Source: CAXBCP01 sp963974055 (GTDB taxonomy: Bacteria; Pseudomonadota; Alphaproteobacteria; MPNO01; UBA830). Taken from it: 64,000 nt of DNA. The DNA lies in NCBI GenBank assembly GCA_963974055.1, contig CAXBCP010000015.1, positions 1 through 64,000 of the forward strand. The letters are read 5' to 3'. The translations under genes were made by a program, and so were the position numbers. Of this stretch, positions 42,251 to 51,021 are shown piece after piece (position 1 is the first letter of the stretch; each line of letters starts with the position of its first letter). The notes below the pieces were generated by a model. That model saw only the letters and a program-made list of their open reading frames with translations. It ran no database searches and was not told where the DNA came from.

Positions 42251-44479
42251 TTGAATTCCGTAGAGGCGGCGCTGGAAATTACAGAAATTAAAAACCCTGA
42301 ATCCACAGACGGATCAGCAGACGAACCAACTGACGAAAAAACGTTGCCCCCCGATCCTGCCCGGACCGCCAAACCGCCGACCATCCGGGCGGCGCGGCGG
42401 TTTATCAACAGGGAACTGTCGTGGCTGGATTTCAACGCGCGCGTGCTCGAAGAGGCGTCCAATCCGTCTCACCCATTGCTTGAGCGGGTCCGGTTTCTGT
42501 CGATCTCGGACAATAACCTCAACGAATTTTTCGCGGTTCGGGTCGCCGGGCTCAAGGGACAGATTCAGGCGGGCGTCACCGCCCGCAGCGCCGACGGTCT
42601 GACCCCGGCGCAGCAGCTTCGCGCCGTCAACGAACGCGCCGCCGAACTGATGGTACGTCAGCAGAACCAGTGGGCCGAGCTGCAGGAACTGCTGCAGAAG
42701 ACAGGCATCCATATCGTATCGCAGGAAACGCTCTCGGGCGCAGACCTTAAATGGCTCGAAAAATACTTCATGAACGAGGTTTTTTCCGTCCTCACACCGG
42801 TCGCGATAGATCCCGCACATCCGTTTCCCTTCATCCCCAGCTTCGATTTTACGATGGCGCTGATGATGGAGAAAAAGAACGAGGACGAACCGCGGGTCGG
42901 CCTGATCACGATACCCCACAGCCTGCCGCGCTTCGTTCGCCTGCCCGGCCGCAGGATCCGGTTCATGGCGATGGAACACATCATCGCGCTTTTTCTCGAC
43001 AAGCTGTTTCCCGGGATACAGATTCTCTACCAGGGCGTGTTCCAACTCATCCGGGACAGCGATATCGAAATAGAAGAAGAAGCCGAAGACCTTGTCCGTC
43101 TCTACGAGGAAGCAATTCGCCAACGGCGCCGGGGCTCGGTTGTCCGCCTGGCGATAGAAGCGACGCTTCCCGACGAAATGCAGGATTTCCTGCAGGCCCG
43201 GTTGCGGGTCGATGACGAGCATGTCTTTCCCGTGGGCGGTCTCCTGTCGCTGGTCGACGTGTCGGAAATTATCACCGAAGACCGGTCGGACCTGCTGTTC
43301 AAGCCCTTCCGCGCCCGGTTTCCGGAACGCATCCGCGATTACAGCGGCGACTGCTTTGCCGCCGTCCGGCAGAAAGACATTCTTGTTCATCATCCGTATG
43401 AAAGCTTCGACGTGGTGGTCCAGTTCATCCGACAGGCGGCGTCGGACCCCGATGTCGTTGCCGTCAAACAGACCCTGTACCGGACCAGTGACAATTCCCC
43501 GATTGTCGCCGCCCTCATTGCGGCCGCCGAGGCCGGAAAATCGGTGACCGCGCTGGTCGAACTGAAAGCGCGTTTCGACGAAGCCAGCAATATCCGCTGG
43601 GCACGCGACCTGGAGCGCGCAGGCGTCCAGGTTGTTTACGGATTCGTACACCTGAAAACCCATGCGAAGGTATCGCTGATCGTGCGCAAGGAACGCCGCG
43701 GGTTACGGTCGTATGTCCATTTCGGCACCGGCAACTATCATCCGATCACCGCCAGAATCTATACCGACCTGTCGTTCTTCACCTGCAACCCGGCGCTTTG
43801 CCAGGATGCGGCTGTTCTGTTCAACTACATGACCGGTTCGGCGCCGCCGGAGAAGCTCGAAAAGATATCGGTCTCGCCGATCAACATGCGTGAAGAGCTG
43901 TACCGGATGATCGATGAGGAAATCGGCCATGTGAAGGCGAAACGGCCGGCGGGTATTCTTGTAAAAATGAATTCTCTCGTAGACCCCGGCATCATAGACC
44001 GGCTCTACAGGGCATCCCAGGCCGGTGTGCCGATAACCCTGATCATCCGCGGAATTTGCTGTTTGCGGCCAAAGGTGCCCGGTCTTTCGGAAAATATCGT
44101 CGTCAAAAGCATCGTCGGCCGTTTCCTCGAACACAGCCGGATCGTCTGCTTTTCGGCTGGGCATGGCCTGACATCGCGCCGCGCCAGGGTGTTCATTTCC
44201 TCCGCCGACTGGATGCCCCGCAATCTCGACCGCCGGGTCGAGACCCTGGTGCCGGTCGAGAACCGCACCGTACACCGGCAGATCGTCGACAGAATTCTGG
44301 GGTCCAACCTGAAAGACGATACCCATTGCTGGGAAATGGAATCGGACGGTACCTACACCCGACTGACGCCCGGAAAACGTCCGTTTTCCGCGCATGAATA
44401 CTTCATGACGAATCCGAGTTTGTCAGGACGCGGCAGCGCGCTTAAGAAAGGACGCAAGAAGGCGACCCCAAAGAACTAG
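42251..44479 (+). CDS. ppk1: Polyphosphate kinase 1
   Basis: This 742-residue enzyme polymerises ATP gamma-phosphate into polyphosphate. All Ppk1 parts are present. The N-domain starts FINRELSWLDFNARVLEEA; the head domain is followed by FPVGGLLSLVDVSEI and the catalytic C1 block VHLKTHAKVSLIVRKE with the phosphorylated-type His471. The second C-domain follows with MNSLVDPGIID and SRRARVFISSADWMPRNLDRR (key residues SSADWM). It starts at TTG 42251 behind AGGAGTTGGAG. The stop (44477-44479) abuts the ppx region, so the two genes form an operon. Confidence 0.93.
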   Translation: MNSVEAALEITEIKNPESTDGSADEPTDEKTLPPDPARTAKPPTIRAARRFINRELSWLDFNARVLEEASNPSHPLLERVRFLSISDNNLNEFFAVRVAGLKGQIQAGVTARSADGLTPAQQLRAVNERAAELMVRQQNQWAELQELLQKTGIHIVSQETLSGADLKWLEKYFMNEVFSVLTPVAIDPAHPFPFIPSFDFTMALMMEKKNEDEPRVGLITIPHSLPRFVRLPGRRIRFMAMEHIIALFLDKLFPGIQILYQGVFQLIRDSDIEIEEEAEDLVRLYEEAIRQRRRGSVVRLAIEATLPDEMQDFLQARLRVDDEHVFPVGGLLSLVDVSEIITEDRSDLLFKPFRARFPERIRDYSGDCFAAVRQKDILVHHPYESFDVVVQFIRQAASDPDVVAVKQTLYRTSDNSPIVAALIAAAEAGKSVTALVELKARFDEASNIRWARDLERAGVQVVYGFVHLKTHAKVSLIVRKERRGLRSYVHFGTGNYHPITARIYTDLSFFTCNPALCQDAAVLFNYMTGSAPPEKLEKISVSPINMREELYRMIDEEIGHVKAKRPAGILVKMNSLVDPGIIDRLYRASQAGVPITLIIRGICCLRPKVPGLSENIVVKSIVGRFLEHSRIVCFSAGHGLTSRRARVFISSADWMPRNLDRRVETLVPVENRTVHRQIVDRILGSNLKDDTHCWEMESDGTYTRLTPGKRPFSAHEYFMTNPSLSGRGSALKKGRKKATPKN

Positions 44480-44518
44480 ATGCATGGGCGTCTATGCTTC
44501 GCACCGCCTGGATCCGAT

Positions 44519-44533
44519 GGAGACTGACGCATT
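44519..44533 (+). promoter_or_regulatory. Ribosome site and candidate ATT start of ppx
   Basis: GGAG at 44519-44522 is followed by eight bases and then ATT at 44531-44533, the first codon able to start the ppx frame after the in-frame TGA at 44525. ATT initiation is rare but known (for example infC). It would keep ppx expression low relative to ppk1. Confidence 0.4.
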
Positions 44534-46024
44534 CCACCGCAGCTTTCGGACAATTATGAGACCTTCGCCGTTATCGATATCGGTTCAAATTCGATCCGGC
44601 TCGTCATCTTCGATATCACGGACGGATATCCGCACCCGCTGTTCAACGAACGCGTTTTCTGCGGCCTCGGTGCAGGACTTGGCGCAACCGGCACGTTGCC
44701 GGAAGACGCCATGGACCATGCCGTAACGGCAATCGTCCGGTTTTGCCGGTTGGCGCGCAGCAATGGCGTCAGCCGGCTCGAAGCATTTGCGACCTCGGCG
44801 GTCCGCGACGCGTCAAACGGCGGAGAAATGATTTCGGCCATTCATTCGATGACCGGTGTCGAAGTGAGTATTCTGGATGGTCAGATGGAAGCGCAGCTAT
44901 CTGCCGATGCGCTCCGGCGAGGCCTGTATATCGAAAACGGCATTATCGCCGATCTCGGCGGCGGCAGCCTGGAACTTGCCGTTCTCAGGGACGGCAAAAC
45001 CCGCGAGATGATCTCGCTGCCCCTGGGAACCGTGCGCCTTCAGTCCCGGCTGAAGGGCGACATGAAAAAAATGAGGGAAACGATTGCCGCCGAACTCGAC
45101 TCGGTCAAATGGCTGAGCGACCATGCGGGAAATGGGCTGTTTCCTATCGGCGGTGCGTGGCGTGCCTTCGCCCGGCTCAAGATCCAGGACAGCGATTATC
45201 CGCTCGACATCATACACGGCTATACCGTGCAGACCGCATCTGCGCTGGAAACCGCATCGTTGCTGACGGGATTTTCGAAACAGTCGCTGATGGGCCTCGA
45301 TAGCGTGGTGAGCCAGAGACGGCTGTCATTGCCGCTGGCGGGACTTCTGCTGAAAGAACTCATCGACCGGTCCCGCCCCGGCGAAATCACCTTTTCCGCC
45401 GTCGGCGCGCGCGAGGGATATGTATACCAGCACATGGCGCCCGACAGGATCGCCGACGACCCGCTGGTTGCGGCGGCGGCGGCATTTGCCCGGCGGGACG
45501 GACGTTTCGGAAATGCCGCAGAGGGCCTGCTGCAATGGCTCAGCCCGGTTGTCCCGACCGGAAACCGGCGACGGCGGCGGCTTCAGTTCGCCGTATGCGC
45601 GATATCGGACATGGCATGGCGCGAACACCCCGACTATCGCGCATCGTTCGCCTTCGACCGGACCATCCAGTACCCGTTCTTCGGTATCACCCACACCGAG
45701 CGGGCCTTTCTGGCGCTTGCGGTATATCTCCGGTACGGCGGAAAGTCGGCAGACGCGCGGGTAGCCCATATCGGAAGCCTGCTCTCGAAACGCGCAATCC
45801 GCCGGGCGGAGACGCTGGGATACGGACTCAGGCTGGCCTATCGCATTTCCGGCGGGAACCCGGATTTCCTGGATCAGTCCGAACTGGTCATTAAGAACGA
45901 ACGGTTATCCCTCAACCTGCCGGGCGGCGGGTCGGCCCCGGGTCACGAGCGGGTAAAGCGGACGTTCGAACGGTTGTGCCAATCCTGCCGGATCAAGATA
46001 GGATCGATCACCACGCCCAAATAG
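44531..46024 (+). CDS. ppx: Exopolyphosphatase/GppA-type phosphatase, with non-standard start
   Basis: This protein of about 497 residues has the acetate-kinase/Hsp70 fold. The frame contains FAVIDIGSNSIRLVIFD (phosphate-1 loop), GGEMISAIHSMTGVEV (key residues EMISAI), ADLGGGSLELAV (phosphate-2) and a C-terminal HD-like domain with HPDYRASFAFD. It would degrade polyphosphate made by Ppk1. The in-frame sequence above the first motif meets a TGA at 44525-44527 and has no ATG, GTG or TTG between it and the motif. The likely start is ATT at 44531, with GGAG at 44519-44522 eight bases upstream. An indel in the read or a frameshift is the alternative. Confidence 0.82.
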   Translation: MPPQLSDNYETFAVIDIGSNSIRLVIFDITDGYPHPLFNERVFCGLGAGLGATGTLPEDAMDHAVTAIVRFCRLARSNGVSRLEAFATSAVRDASNGGEMISAIHSMTGVEVSILDGQMEAQLSADALRRGLYIENGIIADLGGGSLELAVLRDGKTREMISLPLGTVRLQSRLKGDMKKMRETIAAELDSVKWLSDHAGNGLFPIGGAWRAFARLKIQDSDYPLDIIHGYTVQTASALETASLLTGFSKQSLMGLDSVVSQRRLSLPLAGLLLKELIDRSRPGEITFSAVGAREGYVYQHMAPDRIADDPLVAAAAAFARRDGRFGNAAEGLLQWLSPVVPTGNRRRRRLQFAVCAISDMAWREHPDYRASFAFDRTIQYPFFGITHTERAFLALAVYLRYGGKSADARVAHIGSLLSKRAIRRAETLGYGLRLAYRISGGNPDFLDQSELVIKNERLSLNLPGGGSAPGHERVKRTFERLCQSCRIKIGSITTPK

Positions 46025-46063
46025 ACTTGGACCGACGGTGGAACGACAGCGCGTCGACGGCCG

Positions 46064-46678
46064 CTACAGTCCGCCGGTTTTCTCGATAAGGGCGGCAATA
46101 TCGGAAACCCCGACACCGGCCTTGATGTTCGAAAAGATAAAGGGCTTGTCCCCGCGCATTTTTCGCGAATCCCGGTCCATCACATCCAGATCGGCGCCCA
46201 CGAGCGGCGCGAGATCGATCTTGTTGATAACAAGCAGATCAGACCGCGTGATGCCGGGACCGCCCTTGCGCGGAATCTTGTCGCCCGCCGAAACGTCGAT
46301 GACGTAGATCGTGATATCCGCCAGTTCGGGGCTGAAAGTCGCGGCCAGATTGTCGCCGCCCGATTCGATAATCACCATGTCGAGCGCCGGAAACCGGATG
46401 TTCATATCCGCGATTGCCGCAAGGTTGATGGACGCATCCTCACGGATCGCCGTATGCGGACACCCGCCGGTCTCCACGCCCATAATACGCTCCGGCGCGA
46501 GAGCGCCCGACCGGGTCAGGAACTGCGCGTCTTCCTGCGTATAGATATCGTTGGTCACGACGGCGATGTCGTAGCGGTCGCGCATATGCTTGCACAGCGC
46601 ATCGGTCAAAGCGGTCTTGCCCGAACCGACGGGCCCGCCGATTCCGACCCGCAGCGGGCCGTGCGGAGAATTGGTCAT
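46064..46678 (-). CDS. ureG: Urease accessory GTPase UreG
   Basis: This 204-residue GTPase supplies energy and nickel for urease assembly. Walker A is GGPVGSGKTALT; other landmarks are TNDIYTQEDAQFL, the metal-site ETGGCPHTAIREDASIN (Cys-Pro-His), VIIESGGDNLAATFSPEL and INKIDLAPLVGADL. The start is ATG 46678, overlapping the ureF stop by ATGA; the much longer open frame reading back to 47008 is inside ureF. It is the last gene of the urea operon. Confidence 0.94.
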   Translation of the reverse strand: MTNSPHGPLRVGIGGPVGSGKTALTDALCKHMRDRYDIAVVTNDIYTQEDAQFLTRSGALAPERIMGVETGGCPHTAIREDASINLAAIADMNIRFPALDMVIIESGGDNLAATFSPELADITIYVIDVSAGDKIPRKGGPGITRSDLLVINKIDLAPLVGADLDVMDRDSRKMRGDKPFIFSNIKAGVGVSDIAALIEKTGGL

Positions 46679-47346
46679 GATCTGAATAGCCTCGAATACT
46701 GTGTTTCGTGGTGCATGGAAGAAAGATCGATCAACGGCGCCGCCGACCCGATATCCTCGAATGGCGTATCCATCGCCTGTTGCCGGGCCTCGGCCACGGT
46801 ATCGGCGAGGGCCGCGATTGCCAGCTGGCCGTCCGTCTGGCCGAGCGGCACCAGCCGGACGGCAGCCGAAACAAGGTTGGCCGCAAAGGCGTGAAAATAG
46901 CCCTGCAGGCCCGTCACCACCGGAATGCGGTGGGCGGCGCAGGCAACCGCGACGGCGACGGGATAAACCGCGCCATCCTCGATCCGGTACAGGGCATCGG
47001 CCGGCCACGCCGCCAATGTCGCCTTTACGAATGCATTGCCCTGGGCGCGGGATTCGAGGGCGAACTCCGCCGTGGCCTGAAAGGCGTTCCCCAGACTCAC
47101 GATGTCGTCCAGTCGCCCCCAGTCCTCGACCGATGTTGCCGAATAGGCCTCCCGGAACAGAACCCCGTCCACGCGCCCGCTGCCCTGCAGCAGCACGGTC
47201 GCCACCCAGTCGGCAACGTCATCGGCCGTTTCGACACGCCCCGTCTCCACCGCCTGTTCCAGACCGTGGCTGTAGGAAAACGCCCCGACCGGATAGCTCG
47301 GCGACAGCCAGCTCAACAGCCGGAAAAGGTCATCGTGTTCAGTCAT
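46675..47346 (-). CDS. ureF: Urease accessory protein UreF
   Basis: This 223-residue all-helical protein acts as the gate between UreG and apo-urease (UreD-F-G complex). The N-terminus has LLSWLSPSYPVGAFSYSHGLEQAVETG and the C-terminus LVPLGQTDGQLAIAAL, both conserved UreF blocks. The start is ATG 47346, which overlaps the ureE stop by 8 bases. An alternative upstream frame to 47409 lacks family similarity. Confidence 0.92.
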   Translation of the reverse strand: MTEHDDLFRLLSWLSPSYPVGAFSYSHGLEQAVETGRVETADDVADWVATVLLQGSGRVDGVLFREAYSATSVEDWGRLDDIVSLGNAFQATAEFALESRAQGNAFVKATLAAWPADALYRIEDGAVYPVAVAVACAAHRIPVVTGLQGYFHAFAANLVSAAVRLVPLGQTDGQLAIAALADTVAEARQQAMDTPFEDIGSAAPLIDLSSMHHETQYSRLFRS

Positions 47347-47803
47347 GGTGATGTCCGTGAACCTGGTTTTCATCGTCGTATGCGCCGCGTTCCGGATCGA
47401 ACGGGGCAAGTACCGGCGTGACCTTCGCGCCGATCCCCTGCAGCATTTCTTCTATAACGTGGTCCCGGCGGATAAGGATACGATCCGCCTCGATCGCCGC
47501 CGGGCAGTGACGGTTGCCGAGATGCCAGGCGATGCGGTGCAGGGCATGGGCGTTGTTGCAGGTCACTTCGGCCAGGTCTTCCGGGGCCGCGCGCACCGCG
47601 ACCCAGCCGCCGCCTTCGAGCGCAAGTCCGTCGCCGTCCCGCAGGACGGTCGCTTTTTCGAGGTCGAGCAGCACGGTCGACGCATCCTCGCAGGCAAGCC
47701 GGATGCGCCGCCGGTGGCGGGCGTCGTAATCCAGGACGACACTCGTTACCGCCTCCCCGGCCGGCCAGGCGCCGCTTGCGGCCATGCGGGTTGCACGCTG
47801 CAT
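47339..47803 (-). CDS. ureE: Urease accessory nickel carrier UreE
   Basis: This 154-residue UreE has an N-terminal peptide-binding domain and a metallochaperone domain (CNNAHALHRIAWHLGNRHCPAAIE, quoted by key residues HRIAWHLGNRHCP, with the dimer-interface His). The C-terminus ends GHHHD, a short His-rich tail for nickel storage. It lies between ureC and ureF, with its ATG overlapping the ureC stop by 4 bases. Confidence 0.92.
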   Translation of the reverse strand: MQRATRMAASGAWPAGEAVTSVVLDYDARHRRRIRLACEDASTVLLDLEKATVLRDGDGLALEGGGWVAVRAAPEDLAEVTCNNAHALHRIAWHLGNRHCPAAIEADRILIRRDHVIEEMLQGIGAKVTPVLAPFDPERGAYDDENQVHGHHHD

Positions 47804-49515
47804 CAGAACAGGAAGTACCGCTGCGCCAGCGGCAGCACGTCGGCGGGCTCGCAGGTCAGCAATTCGCCGTTTGCCCGGACTTCATAGGTTTCCGGGTCGA
47901 CATCGATTTCAGGTGTCGCGCCGTTCAGCACCATCGCGCTTTTGCCGATCCCGCCGCGGGTGTTCTGCACCGCCAGCAATTCGCGGTCGAGGCCGAGCGT
48001 TTCGCCGAGACCGGCATCCAGCCCGGCCTGGCTGACGAAGCTCACCGAACTGGCGGTCAAAGACTTTCCGAACGCCCCGAACATCGGCCGGTAGTGCACC
48101 GGCTGGGGTGTCGGAATCGACGCGTTCGGATCGCCCATGGGGGCGGCGGCGATCGTGCCGCATTTGAGGATCACATCGGGTTTCGCGCCGAAGAATGCCG
48201 GGTTCCACAAAACAAGATCCGCAAGCTTGCCGACCTCGATCGAACCTACATGTTCGGATATCCCGTGCGCGATGGCCGGATTGATCGTGTATTTGGCGAC
48301 ATAGCGGCGAACGCGGAAATTGTCGTTGTCGCCGGTTTCTTCCGGCAGGCTGCCGCGCTGCTTCTTCATCTTGTCGGCGGTCTGCCAGGTGCGCGTGATC
48401 ACCTCGCCGACCCGGCCCATTGCCTGGCTGTCGGACGCGATGATCGAAAAAGCGCCCATGTCATGGAGGATATCCTCTGCCGCGATGGTTTCGCGCCGGA
48501 TCCGGCTTTCGGCGAAGGCCACGTCTTCGGGAATTTTCGGATCGAGATGATGGCAGACCATCAGCATGTCCAGGTGTTCGTCCAGCGTGTTGACCGTGAA
48601 CGGCCGTGTCGGATTGGTCGAGGACGGCAATACGTTGGGCTCGCCACAGACCTTGATGATATCCGGCGCATGCCCGCCCCCGGCGCCTTCGGTATGGAAG
48701 GCATGGATCGTCCGTCCCTTGAAGGCGGCAACGGTGTCTTCGACAAAGCCGGATTCGTTCAGGGTGTCGCTATGGATAAGAACCTGGACATCGAAATCGT
48801 CGGCGACGCCGAGACAGGTATCGATCGCCGCCGGGGTGGTGCCCCAGTCTTCATGCAGTTTCAGCGCGCAGGCACCGGCTTTTATCTGTTCTTCGAGGGA
48901 TTGCGGGGTGGAAGCGTTGCCCTTGCCGAAGAACCCCAGGTTCATCGGAAACGCTTCTGCCGCCTGGAGCATGCGCGCCAGGTGCCACGGCCCGGGCGTG
49001 CAGGTGGTCGCGTTGGTGCCTGCGGCCGGACCGGTGCCGCCGCCCATCATGGTCGTCAGCCCGCTGTAAAGCGCGTCATCGATCTGTTGCGGGCAGATGA
49101 AGTGAATGTGAACGTCGAGACCGCCGGCGGTAACGATCTTTCCTTCGGCGGCGATCGCCTCGGTGCCGGGTCCGACGACGATATCCACCCCCGGCTGGAT
49201 ATCGGGATTTCCGGCCTTGCCGATTCCCGCAATCCGGCCGTCTTTCAGACCGATATCGGCCTTGTAGATGCCCGTATGATCGAGGATCAGCGCATTGGTG
49301 ATAACGGTATCCACGGCGCCGCCGGCGCGCGTGACCTGGGACTGGCCCATGCCGTCGCGGATAACCTTGCCGCCGCCGAATTTCACTTCTTCGCCATAGA
49401 TCGTGCGATCGTGTTCGACCTCGACGATCAGGTCCGTATCGGCAAGGCGGATCTTGTCGCCGGTCGTGGGGCCGAACATGTCCGCATAGGCGCCGCGGTC
49501 GATTTCATAGGACAT
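47803..49515 (-). CDS. ureC: Urease alpha subunit UreC
   Basis: This 570-residue catalytic subunit hydrolyses urea to ammonia and carbamate. Landmarks are MFGPTTGDKIRLADTDL near the N-terminus, DVHIHFICPQQ (nickel His-x-His), GACALKLHEDWGTTPAAID with the carbamylated Lys and a nickel His, and MVCHHLDPKIPEDVAFAESRIR, the active-site flap (key residues CHHLD, R). Length is exactly that of standard UreC. The ureB stop lies 3 bases upstream of the start. Confidence 0.96.
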   Translation of the reverse strand: MSYEIDRGAYADMFGPTTGDKIRLADTDLIVEVEHDRTIYGEEVKFGGGKVIRDGMGQSQVTRAGGAVDTVITNALILDHTGIYKADIGLKDGRIAGIGKAGNPDIQPGVDIVVGPGTEAIAAEGKIVTAGGLDVHIHFICPQQIDDALYSGLTTMMGGGTGPAAGTNATTCTPGPWHLARMLQAAEAFPMNLGFFGKGNASTPQSLEEQIKAGACALKLHEDWGTTPAAIDTCLGVADDFDVQVLIHSDTLNESGFVEDTVAAFKGRTIHAFHTEGAGGGHAPDIIKVCGEPNVLPSSTNPTRPFTVNTLDEHLDMLMVCHHLDPKIPEDVAFAESRIRRETIAAEDILHDMGAFSIIASDSQAMGRVGEVITRTWQTADKMKKQRGSLPEETGDNDNFRVRRYVAKYTINPAIAHGISEHVGSIEVGKLADLVLWNPAFFGAKPDVILKCGTIAAAPMGDPNASIPTPQPVHYRPMFGAFGKSLTASSVSFVSQAGLDAGLGETLGLDRELLAVQNTRGGIGKSAMVLNGATPEIDVDPETYEVRANGELLTCEPADVLPLAQRYFLF

Positions 49516-49518
49516 CGT

Positions 49519-49830
49519 TCAGCCCTCCAGCTTGCCGTTTATCTTGGCGTTGAACCCGCTGACCACCCGGTCGCCGGCATAGGCGACAAGCTGCACCGAG
49601 CGCGTCTGACCGGGCTCGAACCGCACCGCCGTCCCCGCCGGGATATCCAGCCTGAACCCGCGTGCCGCTTCACGGTCGAAGGACAGGCCGGCATTCGTTT
49701 CATAAAAATGATAGTGGGACCCGACCTGGATCGGCCGGTCCCCCGTATTCGCGACGTCGATCCCAACCGTCTCGCGGCCCTCGTTCAGTGTCAGCGTGCC
49801 GGGTGCTGTGATGATTTCTCCGGGTATCAT
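49519..49830 (-). CDS. ureB: Urease beta subunit UreB
   Basis: This 103-residue structural subunit starts MIPGEIITAPGTLTLNEGRE and contains IQVGSHYHFYETN and FDREAARGFRLDIPAGTAVRFEPG (landmarks GSHYHF and GFRLDIPAG). It is separate from UreA, as is usual in proteobacteria. The start at ATG 49830 follows a GAGGAG ribosome site. The open frame runs on to 49899, inside the ureA end. Confidence 0.93.
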   Translation of the reverse strand: MIPGEIITAPGTLTLNEGRETVGIDVANTGDRPIQVGSHYHFYETNAGLSFDREAARGFRLDIPAGTAVRFEPGQTRSVQLVAYAGDRVVSGFNAKINGKLEG

Positions 49831-49840
49831 GACGCTCTCC

Positions 49841-50143
49841 TCAACGGATCGGTTCATGGACGGTGACCAGCTTGGTCCCGTCCGGGAACGTGGCTTCAAC
49901 CTGGATGTCGTGGATCATCTCGGCGATCCCGTCCATCACCTGGTCGCGCGAAATCACGGTCGCGCCGTCGCGCATCAATTCGGCGACGGTGCGGCCGTCC
50001 CGCGCGCCTTCGACGACATATTCGGTGATCAGGGCGATCGCTTCGGGGTGGTTGAGCTTTACCCCCCGCTCCAGCCGTTTTCGCGCCACGATCGCCGCCA
50101 TGGCGACCAGCAGTTTGTCTTTTTCCCGAGGTGAAAGCTGCAT
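49841..50143 (-). CDS. ureA: Urease gamma subunit UreA
   Basis: This 100-residue subunit starts MQLSPREKDKLLVAMAAIVARKRLERG and contains KLNHPEAIALITEYVVEGARDGR and IQVEATFPDGTKLVTVHEPI (landmarks LNHPEA and TFPDGTKLV). Length and sequence are standard. A CAAGATG-type context with GGGAGAAG upstream supports ATG 50143. It follows ureD after 11 bases on the same strand. Confidence 0.94.
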   Translation of the reverse strand: MQLSPREKDKLLVAMAAIVARKRLERGVKLNHPEAIALITEYVVEGARDGRTVAELMRDGATVISRDQVMDGIAEMIHDIQVEATFPDGTKLVTVHEPIR

Positions 50144-50154
50144 CTGTCTTCTCC

Positions 50155-51021
50155 CTAAACGTCCCAGACCCGCGGCAGAACCGGCGGCAACCCGGCGGCT
50201 TCATGGCGAAAATGTTTCCAGAAATGCGTAAATTCCGCGCGCATGGCGGCTGCATCGGTATGGACAAGCCGCACAACCAGAACATTGTCGATGCAGGTTG
50301 CCCCGCCGGTGCGGCATAAATGCCTTGCAGTATCGAGATAGTCGGCGGCATCGGGCGCGCAATACACTGCAGTGGCGACCGCTGCCGCGCCGTCGAACGC
50401 GTGGCGGTTTTCGATCCCCGTCGCGATATCCGCCGACAGATACAGGGCATCCGCCCAGACAAGGCGTCCGTCCCGCGACAATCGCCAGGCATCGTGAAGC
50501 AGACCCTTTGTGAAAGATTCGCCTCGCGCCCGGCGACCGAACACGACGATTTCGCCCGCCAGCATCCGCGCCGTTCCAGCGACCTCGACCCGGGTATGAC
50601 GGCGAAGCCTCGCGCCGTCGAACAGAATCGTTTCCTGGGGCACCCATTCAAGCAGCGCACCGTCCTGCGCCCGCACCGAGACGTCGATTTCCGACGCTGC
50701 ACCGGTCGACCGATACACCTTTTCCGCCGCCTGCGTCGTCACGCTGGCGACGCTTCCGGGTTCGGCATCGATCTCGAAGCGCAGCCGGTCCCCGCCGACA
50801 ATACCGCCGGACGTGGTGACGATGACCGCTTCCTTCGGCGTTCCCGGCGACTGTCGCGGGAACAGGATGCGGCAGGGGTCGGACTGATAAAGGTGCTTCA
50901 GACGCGTCTCACCTGCAGAGCGGGCAAAGGATACCTCGGCGGCGCCGTCGGCCCACCGGTGCAGCGGGATGATATCGGCGGTCGCGGAACCCGGTTCAGA
51001 CGGTGAGGTAGCGGCGTACAT
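50155..51021 (-). CDS. ureD: Urease accessory protein UreD
   Basis: This protein of about 288 residues is the scaffold that carries nickel to urease. Landmarks are LFPRQSPGTPKEAVIVTTSGGIVGGDRLRFEI (key residues TTSGGIVGGD), ASVTTQAAEKVYRS and LLEWVPQETILFDGARLRRHTRVEVA (key residues EWVPQETILFDGA). ATG 51021 overlaps the urtE end by 26 bases; an internal start is possible. The gene links the transporter half to the urease half of the operon. Confidence 0.92.
   Translation of the reverse strand: MYAATSPSEPGSATADIIPLHRWADGAAEVSFARSAGETRLKHLYQSDPCRILFPRQSPGTPKEAVIVTTSGGIVGGDRLRFEIDAEPGSVASVTTQAAEKVYRSTGAASEIDVSVRAQDGALLEWVPQETILFDGARLRRHTRVEVAGTARMLAGEIVVFGRRARGESFTKGLLHDAWRLSRDGRLVWADALYLSADIATGIENRHAFDGAAAVATAVYCAPDAADYLDTARHLCRTGGATCIDNVLVVRLVHTDAAAMRAEFTHFWKHFRHEAAGLPPVLPRVWDV

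Noticed and set aside
44480..44527. ppx starting at ATG 44480 with TGA read as selenocysteine
   Set aside because: No reason for selenocysteine in Ppx, no downstream hairpin recognised, and the following ATT start with GGAG is simpler.
46679..47008. Longer N-terminus for UreG
   Set aside because: It is a shadow of ureF; the real UreG start ATG 46678 gives the usual 204-residue protein.
47776..49866. Long plus-strand open frame opposite ureC and ureB
   Set aside because: Antisense shadow of highly conserved urease genes; no domain of its own.
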